Assembly: GCA_001695595.3 (NCBI GenBank) | Contig: MBPM02000071.1 | Location: 186,001-250,000 of the forward strand | Source: Plasmopara viticola | Lineage: Eukaryota; Oomycota; Peronosporomycetes; Peronosporales; Peronosporaceae | DNA length: 64,000 bases | Reading direction: 5' to 3' | Shown: piece by piece, positions 12,116 through 23,083 of the stretch | Numbering within the stretch: the first letter of the stretch is position 1 | Layout of the letters: every line of letters starts with the position of its first letter | Notes under the pieces: generated by a model | Seen by the model: only the letters and a program-made list of their open reading frames with translations | Database searches by the model: none | Told to the model about the DNA's origin: nothing | Position numbers and translations under genes: made by a program

Positions 12116-12688
12116 CCCTTTAATGCAACCAGATTCGCTTTCGATGTATCTTTGGCTAGTCAACAACACATATTTGCTAGAAGGCCAAGGCGCTGTTGGC
12201 GCGGATATTAAACCATGTCTGTCAATTTATCGGATATTCTTTTCAGAATTGAATACCAAAAATCACAAACACCCGGCCGGTAATAGAAGTGGCTAGTATA
12301 TAACTAAATTCTACTGACAAATAATTTTGCATGCCAAAGTGGCCTGACTAGCTTAATGGTAAAAGCTTGGAAAAGGTTGGGGTGCCGCCCTCCTTCCAAG
12401 CGCGGGGGCTAAATGCTCGCGCGCTTCGGGCAGGTGCTCTCGGGCATCTGCAGGTCTCTAACGAGTCTCACCCTCAACGCGACGGTCTCCAGCACCGGGC
12501 GCCACCTGGGCTCTTACCAAGTCGGAGATAAACAAACTAATGGAAGACTCTCAAGACCTCGGTGCTGGCTGCACTGCCCGCCGAACGAGACTCGACGTAT
12601 GCGGACACCACTCTATGCCGAGGACTAGCCAGACTGAGCCTAGCACGTGCATAACTTGGCAACGCGATAACGTAATACATTACATTAT
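12116..12688 (+). mobile_element. LINE-derived short element S1 with 5' extension
   Basis: The core (12367-12688) is the tripartite short element found six times in this window: LINE 5' leader, a 30-bp internal LINE piece, then the LINE 3' end and pentanucleotide tail. Here about 250 further bases precede the core. TCCGCACGGAC occurs at 12105-12115 and again at 12689-12699, right after the tail, and would be an 11-bp target duplication that includes the extension. The element lies inside the pogo-like transposon and is therefore younger than it. Confidence 0.7.
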
Positions 12689-12755
12689 TCCGCACGGACT
12701 TTACAGAATCCTAGACGACTACAGTACAGTAAACCGGTTGGTCTGAACTGGTATT

Positions 12756-13512
12756 ATGGTGGTTTTGACCAGTGTCGAGGCGCTCAGACCTCCATCGCCG
12801 ATTATTGCTGCTTTCGCACGTGCTGCCGGCGCTAATGTCCCAGCAGTCGATGACGATGACGAGAAACTTGGTGATAACGAAGATGTTGAACGGAGGAAGA
12901 AAAGGATGAAGATGAAAATCACGTGCAGGATGATCAGATCGCCAACAAGCGCAAGCGCAAGCTTCAACAGGTCGTATCGATATCGTTGCGGGTCACTGTG
13001 ATTAATTGGATGATTACCGATGCCGACCAGAAAGGTGAACAAGGCGTAGTCCTTCGAGCGATCGTCAAGGCTCCCTCAAAGTTCCGCGGAAACTACAAGG
13101 TATGTCGAGTTGTCTCCTTGAAACAATGATATTGGCATCGACACTAAATTCAGGCCAATCATACCAAAGCCACAAGGTGGTGGACAACTGTGGCGGCCAC
13201 AACGCCAGTCCAGAATTATGCGATATTCTCTTTAAGACCAACACTGAAGTGCGCTACTTTCCACCCTGCGCGACCGATCTTGTTCAGCCTGCTGACTCTT
13301 TCGTCATCTCAAAAATCAAGGACGAATGGACTCGATTGTGGGAGGCCGAGAAGATGCGCATGATCAAAAACGGCGACTGGTCGATGGCACGAATCGCAAT
13401 AGATGCCGGAACTGCAACGAATTATTGGCAAATATCGCATCCACTACGATGGCACTCCCGTTCCAGCTCCTGGGCTTTGAGTCGTGTAACCAATACATTT
13501 GGTACATAATGC
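12756..13512 (+). pseudogene. Pogo-like DDE transposase, broken
   Basis: The first part (about 12756-13110) carries the basic N-terminal region with VTVINWMITDADQKGE and SKFRGNY, an HTH-type DNA-binding start, split over two frames. The second part (13180-13509) carries the end of the DDE domain: DNCGGHN with the second catalytic Asp, then VRYFPPCATDLVQPAD and SKIKDEW. The middle of the domain, including the first Asp, is missing, so this is a deletion derivative with at least one frameshift. Family: DDE superfamily of pogo/Tigger type; exact lineage not determined. Confidence 0.78.
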
Positions 13513-13737
13513 GCTGTTTCGGTCACTATGAATTCGCACTAATTCTCCGTATTCAGAATTAGTGCGGTCCATACTATTTCTCCAAGCCCATAATTAGTGC
13601 GGATTCAGTAATAGTGTGGTCCACACTAATATCTTTGAGCGACATAACATGGGAGGTTGAGAAATAGTGTGGTCCGCACTAACTACGGTCATCGGTGTAG
13701 TTGTTATTGTTTTTATTCCTTTAGATAATTATAGCTT

Positions 13738-16144
13738 TGTTGCGTTCGCCAGAATTTTCCTGCACGCCTCCTCGTTACAAAATACTGGGTGATCTGCTAG
13801 TCAATTTTACGTCCACTCGGATTGTCTATTTAACCTCTAAGAGACTTCGCTATAAATTGGAATTCCGTTCTGCACCTGCCGGCCGCACAGTTTGCAATGC
13901 TTGAACTAATTAAGGGCTTTCATGGGCCTGAGAAAGCAAACAAAGTCTCCCAATTTTTCTTCTGCTAAGCGGCTGAAGTGTGCCATGGCGTTCGGTCTCT
14001 GCGAAAAAAGTCTATGCTCAAGGGCGCAGGTAGTACAAGCTCAGGTAGCCCCGGCGATATGTGGTGAAGCTTAAACTTTCACCTTTTTTAAAGAAAGAAA
14101 AGTAGAGCCTTCTATTTGGATGAAGGAGACAAAATTTACACTATAAAGACCATGATTAGTGGTGGTCAGGCAGGCCCGAGCAAAGCTGGGCACTTACCTC
14201 GGCAAACAGCTTCGCAGGAGCTTTTTTTTGCTTTGAGAGTACATAACAAACATTAAAGATGTAACGGACCCAGAACCCTTTACTGTCTTGCACTTTCCTC
14301 GAAGGAAGCAAATTTAATTTTGTTTTATTATCGAGTCCTCCCCACCACAAATTTAAAATATGGCTCGTGATTGACTAAATATGGGTTGCATTCCAAACAT
14401 CAGCCAATCCGAGAGAGGCACGTCGCCGCGCGTCACATATTCTGCCTACACATGCAATAAAAACCATGGATAATAGCTACACGTGTAATATGGAGAGTGT
14501 GCGGGGACAACCCGCTACAAAAGAGCAATGGTATTTCCGGCAAGCTTTAATTTCGCCACTGCTCACGCTTTCTTGCGTGCAAGACAAGAAAGCTTGACAC
14601 ATTCAGTATATATATTATATGATATTGAAAGTTGACAGCCTTACTTACTAGGGCTTTACTCCTCGAACAATAAAGGTGATCGTTTGATTGAACGGCATCC
14701 GGGTAGACTTCTTGTGCACTTGATTCTCAAAATGATACGACAGTAGCTCGAGTGTTATTACAGGTTGAGCAAGGGTATTGTACTTTATGTTTGGAAAGAG
14801 AAGACTCACAATTTTCATTTATTTGCATTTTTTAAATGTGACTTGCACACAGCACCTTGCACATAGGGTGCGCGTGCATACATTATTTTCTCTGCGACTG
14901 TTTGCTGCTCTCGATTTCTAAATTAAGAGATTGAAGTCAAGAAAGTGATGTTGTTACTGTGTCTTCTGTAATTCTTTATAAACAACATCAATGTGGCCGG
15001 ATCTAAAATCCATAAAACCTTTGATTCGCAAATATACAGGGGGTCCCTTAAACATTCTAGCCCAAAAGCTTTTGCCTATCGCAACGCCAATTTTCGCGCG
15101 AATTGAAGCTTGGTCGACATACCTGTTCATTGTGCTTCTCCAGCTCAGTGGTTTTATCGATCGCCACGGCTTTTCCCTTATGATCGCTTTATGCAAACAA
15201 TTGCTGGTTAGCGTGGACTTTACCAGCCTAAGGCTCCAGCAAGGGATTTTACCTCGATACGCCAGCCACTGAGCTGGCAAGCTGCCTTGCACAGGTCCCA
15301 TCCGTCAAACACAATCGGTCGTTCCGAGAAAAGTTCATTGTTGCTCCAAAGATTGAGACAGAAATCGACTCGTCCACGAGCTACTCAGATTAAGCGTATG
15401 CCTCACGAGTCGCTGGCAATTCTCACGAAGCCAAAATGAGGCGGTGTACGGCGTCGCGATGTGGTCCTTGGACATCGATATGCTCTTTGTTTCCAGTGGT
15501 CTTAAGTCTTGGCTGCAGTGCAACGCATTCGGTCTGCAGGTCGAGCACTTATTCTACACGGCAGACGTCAACTGCGCTTACGTCTTGTTAGTCGTCGAGT
15601 TTGCGCACCATCTCCAACTTTATATTAGTAAGCCGCTTCGGTATATGATAATGGCGCTGATGATCATTCTGTCTTCTCGGAATGCAGTTGTATGCTGTCG
15701 CAACCTGCTTTTCGCATCGGCCAACTCAAATTCCTTTGTGTTCTTAACTCCATTCGCAACAACATCAACGTATTTATGGCAATGAATTATTAAACCACAT
15801 CAAGGAAAACGGCACTCAAGTTGTGACTCGCCAAAGCCGCTTACAAACCTCGACACAGCGATCTTGCCGGTTTGTCGTGGAAGGCGACGCCCACCACGAC
15901 TTGGGGAATGCATCCTAACGCAGCAATAGTAACGCCTCCCGCAAGCGCCTCATCCCTGGCGCCAATGTCGACACCCCAAGCCTCGTTCTAGTGCACTAAG
16001 TCACTCTCGCCTTGACGGGGCGGAACAGGAATCTCATTTACTAACCGCGCCGATCCGATATACGTCATCGACAGCGACGTCTTAACTAGCTCTCCCTTAT
16101 TTCTTGAGCTTTCAGTCTTTGCTTCAGTTTTAGCCCTTGGTAGC
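13738..16144 (+). repeat. Unclassified large repeat, copy R1 (left part)
   Basis: Collinear with 30001-31890 and, in its right half, with 61506-62410. Shared blocks include GGCCTGAGAAAGC (near 13927 and 30178), the ACAGGTCCCATC block (near 15293 and 31074) and ATCGACAGCGACGTCT (near 16067, 31815, 62359). A minus-strand frame (14954-15301) is open here and decayed in the other copies. I cannot assign the family. Homology resumes at about 27625-27790, after the LINE and copia insertions. Confidence 0.6.
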
Positions 16145-16494
16145 GTATAATGTGGTCCCAAAAGTTGAATTTGCGCAACGACGATTAACCTGACTATCAT
16201 ATAAATCTCATTCCGCAACTTGCCAGCTACACCGAAAGTGGACAGAGACAGGCCAAGCTTGCTCACCCACTTTTTCAGCCGTCAAATCGCTCTTGCTCCG
16301 CCCCCCCCCCGTTTAACGGGTCGTGCCGAGCTAAACAGTTACCGAAGTTTACGTCAACTAGACAGTTAGGCGCTTACAGTAATTTACTGTAGGTTCAACC
16401 CTGCTAAACGACAAAACTAAAATAAAAAAGAACAAGCACAAAAAAGGTAATTTCTACCTGTTAAAACATGACGGGTCCCTAAAGGGACAAAAAA

Positions 16495-18310
16495 TTGCGC
16501 CAGACATGGCAAAATGCTGCACCAAGAGCCGAATTTTCGCGTTCGGCTGACGCTATTTTTGAGAAGGCAGAAGCCGCTTTGTTGGATCCGGAGCGTGACC
16601 CTCAAGATAAGCGTTGCGCCGCTTTAGCTGGAGTACCCCAGCAGGTCTCTCCCGAACTATGCCTTCCAATAAGGATCCCGGCTAGAGAGCTCACGTCTGG
16701 GTTTTCTGATACGTAAATAATGACCTCACTCGGTTCAATGCCGCAGACACCGTTGTGATCGTCCAAATTGGCCCATCTTCGTGACTTTAAGGCTATTCGT
16801 AATGCTAGAATTAGCTTTTAGTGCACCGAACGGGAGGTGTGCAGAAAATTGGGTGGTGAAACTGTGACCATTTGCGGTCGCAAATTTAAAATTCAACCTC
16901 ATTCCACGTACAGTTTTTGGTATTATGTGGACCTTCAGCGCCCACCAGATGACGCATCGGATGGCCTCATTTATGACTGGTTTGCCCAAAAAAGTACACC
17001 TCCGGTGTGTATTTCACCGGCTCATGTTGTTGGTGGTCTTCGTTCACGCAGCCGCCGGGTGTACTTTAACCAAAAAATGCCTCCGGTCTCAGTTATGCCG
17101 ACTAAGCGGACCCCGCTTCGACAAATCCAGTTTTCAGGTCACGGCTTTTCGGTGGTTCACCACCGTAACAGGGCCTGCAATAACGTGGTCCCTACCTTTA
17201 TCAAGGAAGTGAGAAAAAAGCCAAAGTTCGCAAATCTGAGCCTGAGGAACCAAGTCGCAATTCAGATGCTGCTGGAAGCATTCCACCAGAGGATGACAAT
17301 GAGAGTGACTCAAGAGACCATTCGGCAATGAGTGACGATTCTGGGTTGGAATGTGAGCCGCATAGTGAAGATCACTATGATTCGGAACTCGGTCCAGTTT
17401 CCTCAATGGAAGACATTGAGCCTACAATTATGGCTAGACCAAAATCAGTCTAGCCAAATAAGGGCAAGCCAAAAATTCCGGTAGGATCAATCACAGCGGC
17501 TGATCTTTCGCCTGCGCGCATTCTTCGGGCAAAACAATTGGTCTTTAGTACCGTTGCCACCCCAAATGTGGATTTGCGGCGTTTACCTCCCTCTCAACGG
17601 GAATATCCGCCTATTTCCTCTCTAAACTCTTACGAATGGCTTCGTGAAGGCTCGGAAGGACCCATTCTGCCGGACCAAAATTTCATTCTCTGGGACACAA
17701 ATATGGACCCACCTCAGTCTGTGGTGTCTTTTGTAACGGTCTCGAGGGTGAGCGAAGAAATATTGAATGGGGCCGTATACCAAGGCAATGTTGAAGAATT
17801 AAGCCTCTTTCAACTCTGCGCGGTGATTGAGGAATTCTTAAGATCTTTTACCCAAATTACTGACCCGGACATACTACTATCAAAGGTCCAAGCACAACCA
17901 AGCCTTCAATGAGTTTTACTCGATTCGGAAGTTGATGCCACTTTTCACCACCTTCGGTCGAAGGCCTTTGGTCACGCGGCCCTCCGAGAGTTGGGCTCAC
18001 GTGATTAACCTTCGTCAGCCGAAGGGTCAATATCAGGCTGCGTCTCAGCGCTTTGCCAATCCAGACCGACTTTGACTTCCAGTCACTTTTGGGTCAATTA
18101 TGCCCCAATTCTGGTTAAAGTTAAAGCTGGCTGAGGCCGATCTAGCTCTGCAAATTATTGCACCTAGCATCTATATGGACCCACTTAGATTGAGTACGGT
18201 TCTCGAGAAGGCAGCATCGTCACTGCCCCACTCCTTGTGGTTAGTATGGAATAATTCAACTCTGTCCGCCATAATATATTCTTGGTGGAAGAAACTTGAC
18301 GTACGCTATT
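16495..18310 (+). pseudogene. LINE ORF1, decayed
   Basis: Fragments in shifting frames (16495-16716, 16837-17331, 17538-17912, 18100-18312) match the ORF1 of the minus-strand copy segment by segment: KRCAALAGVPQQVSPEL, then VTICGRKFK, HWYYVDLQR-like and GGLRSRSRRVYFNQK, then SSLNSYEWL and LAEADLALQIIAPSIY. This is a nucleic-acid-binding-type ORF1 without a CCHC knuckle that I can see. No in-frame ATG begins the first fragment. At least four breaks. Confidence 0.8.
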
Positions 18311-21300
18311 GATGAACAATGTGCACCACACTAAATGTATTAACCCTCACGATATTATTAACATTTTTACAGGTCAAGCTGGTGTTGGCTTATTATTAAC
18401 ACCTACTTGCCCTATCCGCAACCTTCAAGACGTTACGCGCCGGCACGTCACTTCTATGGATATCCTCTCCCGGTATCTCCTAATCCGGGGAAATATTGAC
18501 TCGGGTATAACATACATTCACGTACTATACGCCCCAGTTCAGCCGGGACACCGGGCTGATTTTTTTGGAAATATGCCACGTCATTTTGAAGAAAACAGTC
18601 GCCATATTTTTCTGGGGGACTTAAATACCGCCATTTCCAGTCAACTAGATCACACCGACACGGCAATCGAAATCGTCTTTAGGGCGCAATGAATTGCTCG
18701 ACTGGATGAGTTCAATCAGTTTGGTCGACCCTTGGCGACTTCAAAACCCCCATCTCCAACAATTTACAAGCCCCAACTCAAGTTCAAGAATTGATTATAT
18801 TTTAGTCAGCTCTCAACTTTTTCACACGGATTTTCAGGATATTCACCACGATTTTAGAGACTTGGCAGGAATTGGCGACCATACTGGAATTTCTTTTCGA
18901 CTTGAATGTTCAATTTTCAGACCGTCAAAAAGGACCCCCTGAAAATGCCCAGTTTGGGAAATCCAGTTGCCTGAAGCCCAAGAGTATTTGCACAGAACCT
19001 TAAATGAGCTAGCAGACTCTTTCTCGGCTCCTAATTGGAATATCTATAAACCGGGATTCCTTTTAGATAAACACACGAAACGATTCTATTTTTTTTAGCG
19101 AGTTGTTCCTGAAGAAAAATAATGAACGCATGCGAATGCTTGAAAATCTTTACCTTAAAGTCAACGAATTTCAGCATCTGCACGCTCAGGAACCATCTAG
19201 TGTCCATTCGGACCGTATTACTATTGCAAAAACCCAGCTTTAAGAAAAGCTGAATGAACAAAATTACTATTCGTCCAAGCGGAAGTTTACCTCCGACTTG
19301 GTATCCACTGAGCGCTGCTCTAAAAAAGCCTCAGACCTCCAGCCAATCTCCACAAGACGCCCATCCCAGTCGATTTAATCTAACTTGTTCCTCTTTTTTG
19401 TCGTACTGGTCTCAGATTTACTGTTTGCCTTCGAAGGAATTTGGCCATAGTAAACCAAAATGGGATCCTTTAAAATTGGTCCAAATTCTCCAAGACACTA
19501 AAGCAACTATACTAGCGATCATGCATATTCAATAATATATTCAATTCTCGATATCACGTTATTCAAATATTCTCTTAATTAAGAAATCACTTGGATACGA
19601 TGCGCTTTCTATAAATATTTTCGCCTCGGGGTTAAGCTTGAGACGGAAGATGATATGGTCTACTTGTAACGACAAGTTGTGAAATTATTTTGATGGATCA
19701 GGCTTATTTGGACAGCCCCTTCACAGCTTTTGAATTTTTGGGCGCTAACACACACGGCAATTGGAAAGACTCCGGGACCGGACGGCCTTCCTGTTGAATA
19801 TTAAAAGACAGATCTACCCCTCTGGAGCAGAATATTCGAAGTTATATATGCTGCTCAATTCCAAAGGGGAAAAATGACTAAATTTCAGCGGAGGGTTCAA
19901 ATCTCGCTTCTTTATAAAAAGGCGATCGGAAACTTCCCAGCAATTATCGACAAATTTCATTACTTAATGTGGACGCTTAAATTGAGCCCAAAGTTTTGGC
20001 CCATAGGCTCGACTCTGTATTGGGAAAAAAATTACTTTACCCGGACCAATTTGGATTTGTATCGCCACGCACATTTACGGTTTCAAGCTTTGATCTAACA
20101 ATTTGGAGGTTGTAATATCCCGGCTGGCGCCGTTCTACTAGATTTCGCTAAAGCCTTAGATAGTGTCGTATGGGACGCGCTCGATATGGTTCTAATGCAC
20201 TATGGATTTGGAATCCAATTCCGCCGCTGGATACGAATCCTCTTCCCGGGTACCCTAACTACCCTGATGTTCAATGGCCAACCACTTGACCCATTTGAAC
20301 TAGGTGCGGGGGTCCGTCAAGGGGACCCATTATCGCCGGCATTATTTGTGCTCTTTATTGAGCCTTTGCTTAATTTCCTTCGAGTTCGTCTTCAAAATTA
20401 TGGTCGTCAAAGTCAATCGGCCACTCAACCAATACGTGGTACTCACTCAATTTGTGACTCCGACTCACTCAATGATTCGACCCATACAGGTATTAGCTTT
20501 GCTGATGACTACACCGGACTCCTTCATGATTTACGCCATACCAGTTACTTTTTAAAATTTGTAGGGATTTTTTGTGAGGCCTTTGGGATGAGTCTAAATT
20601 CGGCTAAGACAGTAATCCTTCCCTTTCAACCTTGAACTGCGGAAAATGAGCCATTACGACAAAACCTTCTATCACTGGGAGTTGTTATGGTATACAATAA
20701 TGCCTCTACCAAACTTTTGGGGAATTTATTATGGACCAACTCTTTCGGACGCTGATCGACTCCAGCATCTTATCGTGAAAATGAAAAACCGGTGTTCGCT
20801 ATGGCTTCACCGCGCAAGGACTTTACGGGGTCAAGTTGTTATTCTTCAACAAATAATTCTACCTGTACTATGTTACACGGCCAGTGTTTGTTATATTCCG
20901 TCCACTCACTGGCTTTCAAGATCAGCTTTCACGACTAATTTCACGCTTCATGTGTCGTTTTAAGTCTTCCAACGCTCTGGCCCGCGAGTGGTGTTCCTCC
21001 CTAAAAGTCAAGGTGGATTAAGCTTAACAACTATCTTAGACTCCATTAAAAGTCTTCAACTTCACATGCTATACAAAGTAACTTTAGCTGGCAGGAGGCC
21101 GGCTAATTTACCATCTTGGGCGGACCCAATTATTCGACTTTTCGATGAAGCAATTTCGCCTTGGGGACAAGACTGTGATATTCTTTACGCTTTCATTTCT
21201 ATTGGCCCGGACCACGTGGTATCACACCGTTTCCATCGCTGGACAAGTCTTGGGTCGTATTGGCACTTCGTACTTTTTACATGACATACTCAATTTCGCA

Positions 21301-22424
21301 AAAAACTTACAAGCCTTCAGGTCGAATTTGACAGGCTAATCATGCCCATTTTTAATAAGGTAGATATTACCTACGGCAACTGTGGTAGAACTCTAGCCGG
21401 GGCTACAAGGCCACTGGGATTAGTAAAATTACTAGCTGCCCAAGGAATTTTTAGGCCGGCGCAACTATACAAGGCTTGCCCAATACTTATTATGGCTACA
21501 ATCCTTTCCCGTTCTTAAAGCCAATTTGGCTCGGGGCGGATTGTCAGCGCGATTTCATGCAACAGTTTCTTGGACATAGCCGGCTCTCTTCTGCGCTCAC
21601 TAGACCCTTATCCAATAGAACCTAGTCAAGTGCCAAACTTTTACGCCGCACATCACACCTGGACTTTTGATACTTATGAAATATCCGAGCTAAGTGTGAC
21701 AAGAATTCGAAGAAAGTTAATAAAATTTAATTAACCAGCATTGCCCCTTTCTCGACTCGGCGTCTCAGGTAGTCCTGATCCGACTATGTGGGCCCGTGAC
21801 TACAAACTGGGTCGACATGTCTTGCCAGTCTAATCCGACCTTCTCTATCGGCTCCAGCACAACGCTTTATTTCTCCGTTATCGTCTTCAGCATCTCACTG
21901 CTGCAGTTTCGACCTGCCATCATGGTTGTGGAATTCTGGAGACTGCCCCACACTTGTTTTGGTATTGCAATTTTGCGACTCAAGTTTGGTCTAAATGGCA
22001 CAATGCTTTTCGAGGCTTTTTTCGGGCCCCACTGGATTGGGAGTCAATTCTATTTTTTAAACTTGAATCAACCGACCATGCCAAGTCACGTTACGGTTAT
22101 AGTTTATTCGTGATTTTGGACATTGTTCGAGTAGTGGTTCTACGTTGCTTGTGGATGCACAGGAATGATATTCGCTTTCATGAGATTCAAAGCAACATCA
22201 TCGAAGTTATCGCTCAAGTCGAGGCTGTTATAGTGCTTCACATACAACACTTCTATCAAGACTTATGCTGCAAAAGTCTAGGCCATTCCAGTGCCGAACT
22301 GCGGCAATTACTTGAGTTGCTAGCCAGACTGAGATCCACCAGCAATTTACAGCTAAAATTCCACAATGAAGATTCAGTGCAGCTAAAAAATGCTTCGGCA
22401 CGTTCTCTTTACGATGGAAATTAA
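18311..22424 (+). pseudogene. LINE ORF2 (endonuclease-reverse transcriptase), decayed
   Basis: Endonuclease pieces at 18311-18942 (YAPVQPG, LGDLNTAIS, SRIDYILVSS, GDHTGISF) and reverse transcriptase at about 19870-20960. The RT keeps its catalytic motif FADD (in ISFADDYTGLL) and GVRQGDPLSPALF. The C-terminal part (20988-22424) ends with VVLRCLWMHRNDIRFHE. Numerous stops and frameshifts separate the pieces. Unlike the better preserved minus copy, the FADD aspartates are intact here. Confidence 0.85.
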
Positions 22425-22430
22425 CCCGGA

Positions 22431-22873
22431 GCAGTATTGCCCTCAACGTTACCCTGGACCCATTTTAGCAGCCGCCACAAATAGGTCCTATTCTAGCTGA
22501 AAAGATGACCCTCTTAGCTCCTTTGCAAAAAAAAGAGTGGCACAACACAAAAATGCTGTTTCTAAGCTTGCTTTCGGCCTTTCGGCCTTAGCACCTACTG
22601 AACAATTTGGCATTTTTGGCCTTTCGTCTTTTGAGTTTCTTTTACTCTCGTAGCCGATATGCTAATTGCGGCTATTTGAGGTCACCGATTAACCCGATCT
22701 ACGTCACATCTTACGTACCGATTCGGTGGGACTACTGTCAAGTTAGCGATCCTTACAGCTTTCCGCCACCCAGTATTACCGTACCTCCCAATTTGCATTG
22801 ATCTTCGCCAAGGTGTTGTCTACCCCTAATTAGGGGCTTCGCATACCGACGTCTTATGACTAGGTGTTGTAAC
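22431..22873. other. LINE 3' flank and left flank of the copia insertion
   Basis: Contains A- and T-rich sequence after the LINE and, next to the copia element, sequence that may belong to the interrupted gene on the minus strand (the frame from 27265 continues for a dozen codons past the duplicated GTAAC, then meets stops). Nothing else recognised. Confidence 0.35.
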
Positions 22874-23051
22874 TGTTAATAAAAATAAACTCGGTAAGTT
22901 GTATTTTGTGCGTTCATCCTTGTCCTACTCTTTGCTGTCTCTCTTGCTGGCCATTCATTCCTTTCGCGCACGATAGCCATTCAATCGCATTGACCAATCA
23001 CTGGTCATAGTAACGTCCGCCTTTCTTCGATCAGCACATCAATCTTTAACA
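22874..23051 (-). repeat. Copia 3' LTR (short form, 178 bp)
   Basis: TG...CA ends. Compared with the other LTR it lacks 57 bp near its distal (U5) end and has three or four single-base differences. Confidence 0.92.
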
Positions 23052-23083
23052 CTCTCCCTTGATGTGCGCGCGAAGTGAGCATC

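Larger units (their letters stand above)
12035..13683 (+). mobile_element. Decayed pogo/Tc1-mariner-type DNA transposon
   Basis: Terminal inverted repeats of 19 bp: GTTAGTGCGGTCCACACTA at 12035-12053 and its complement with one mismatch at 13665-13683. Both ends are flanked by TA (12033-12034, 13684-13685), the target duplication of the Tc1/mariner/pogo superfamily. Near-palindromic copies of the same motif also occur inside the right end at 13559-13577 and 13612-13629. The interior holds a broken transposase and an inserted LINE-derived element (12116-12688). Confidence 0.75.
16209..22430 (+). mobile_element. Decayed 6-kb non-LTR retrotransposon (LINE), plus copy
   Basis: Starts at TTCCGCAACTTGCCAGCTAC, the same 5' end as the minus-strand copy (52407). 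It contains a leader, ORF1 remnants, an endonuclease, a reverse transcriptase and a C-terminal region in the right order over about 6.2 kb, so it inserted at or near full length. Many stops and frameshifts show it is old. It lies at the right edge of repeat R1, probably inside it. Confidence 0.85.

Noticed and set aside
12340..12375. A tRNA gene suggested by TAGCTTAATGGT and a D-arm-like stem
   Set aside because: No anticodon or T arm follows; the sequence runs straight into the LINE-derived short element.
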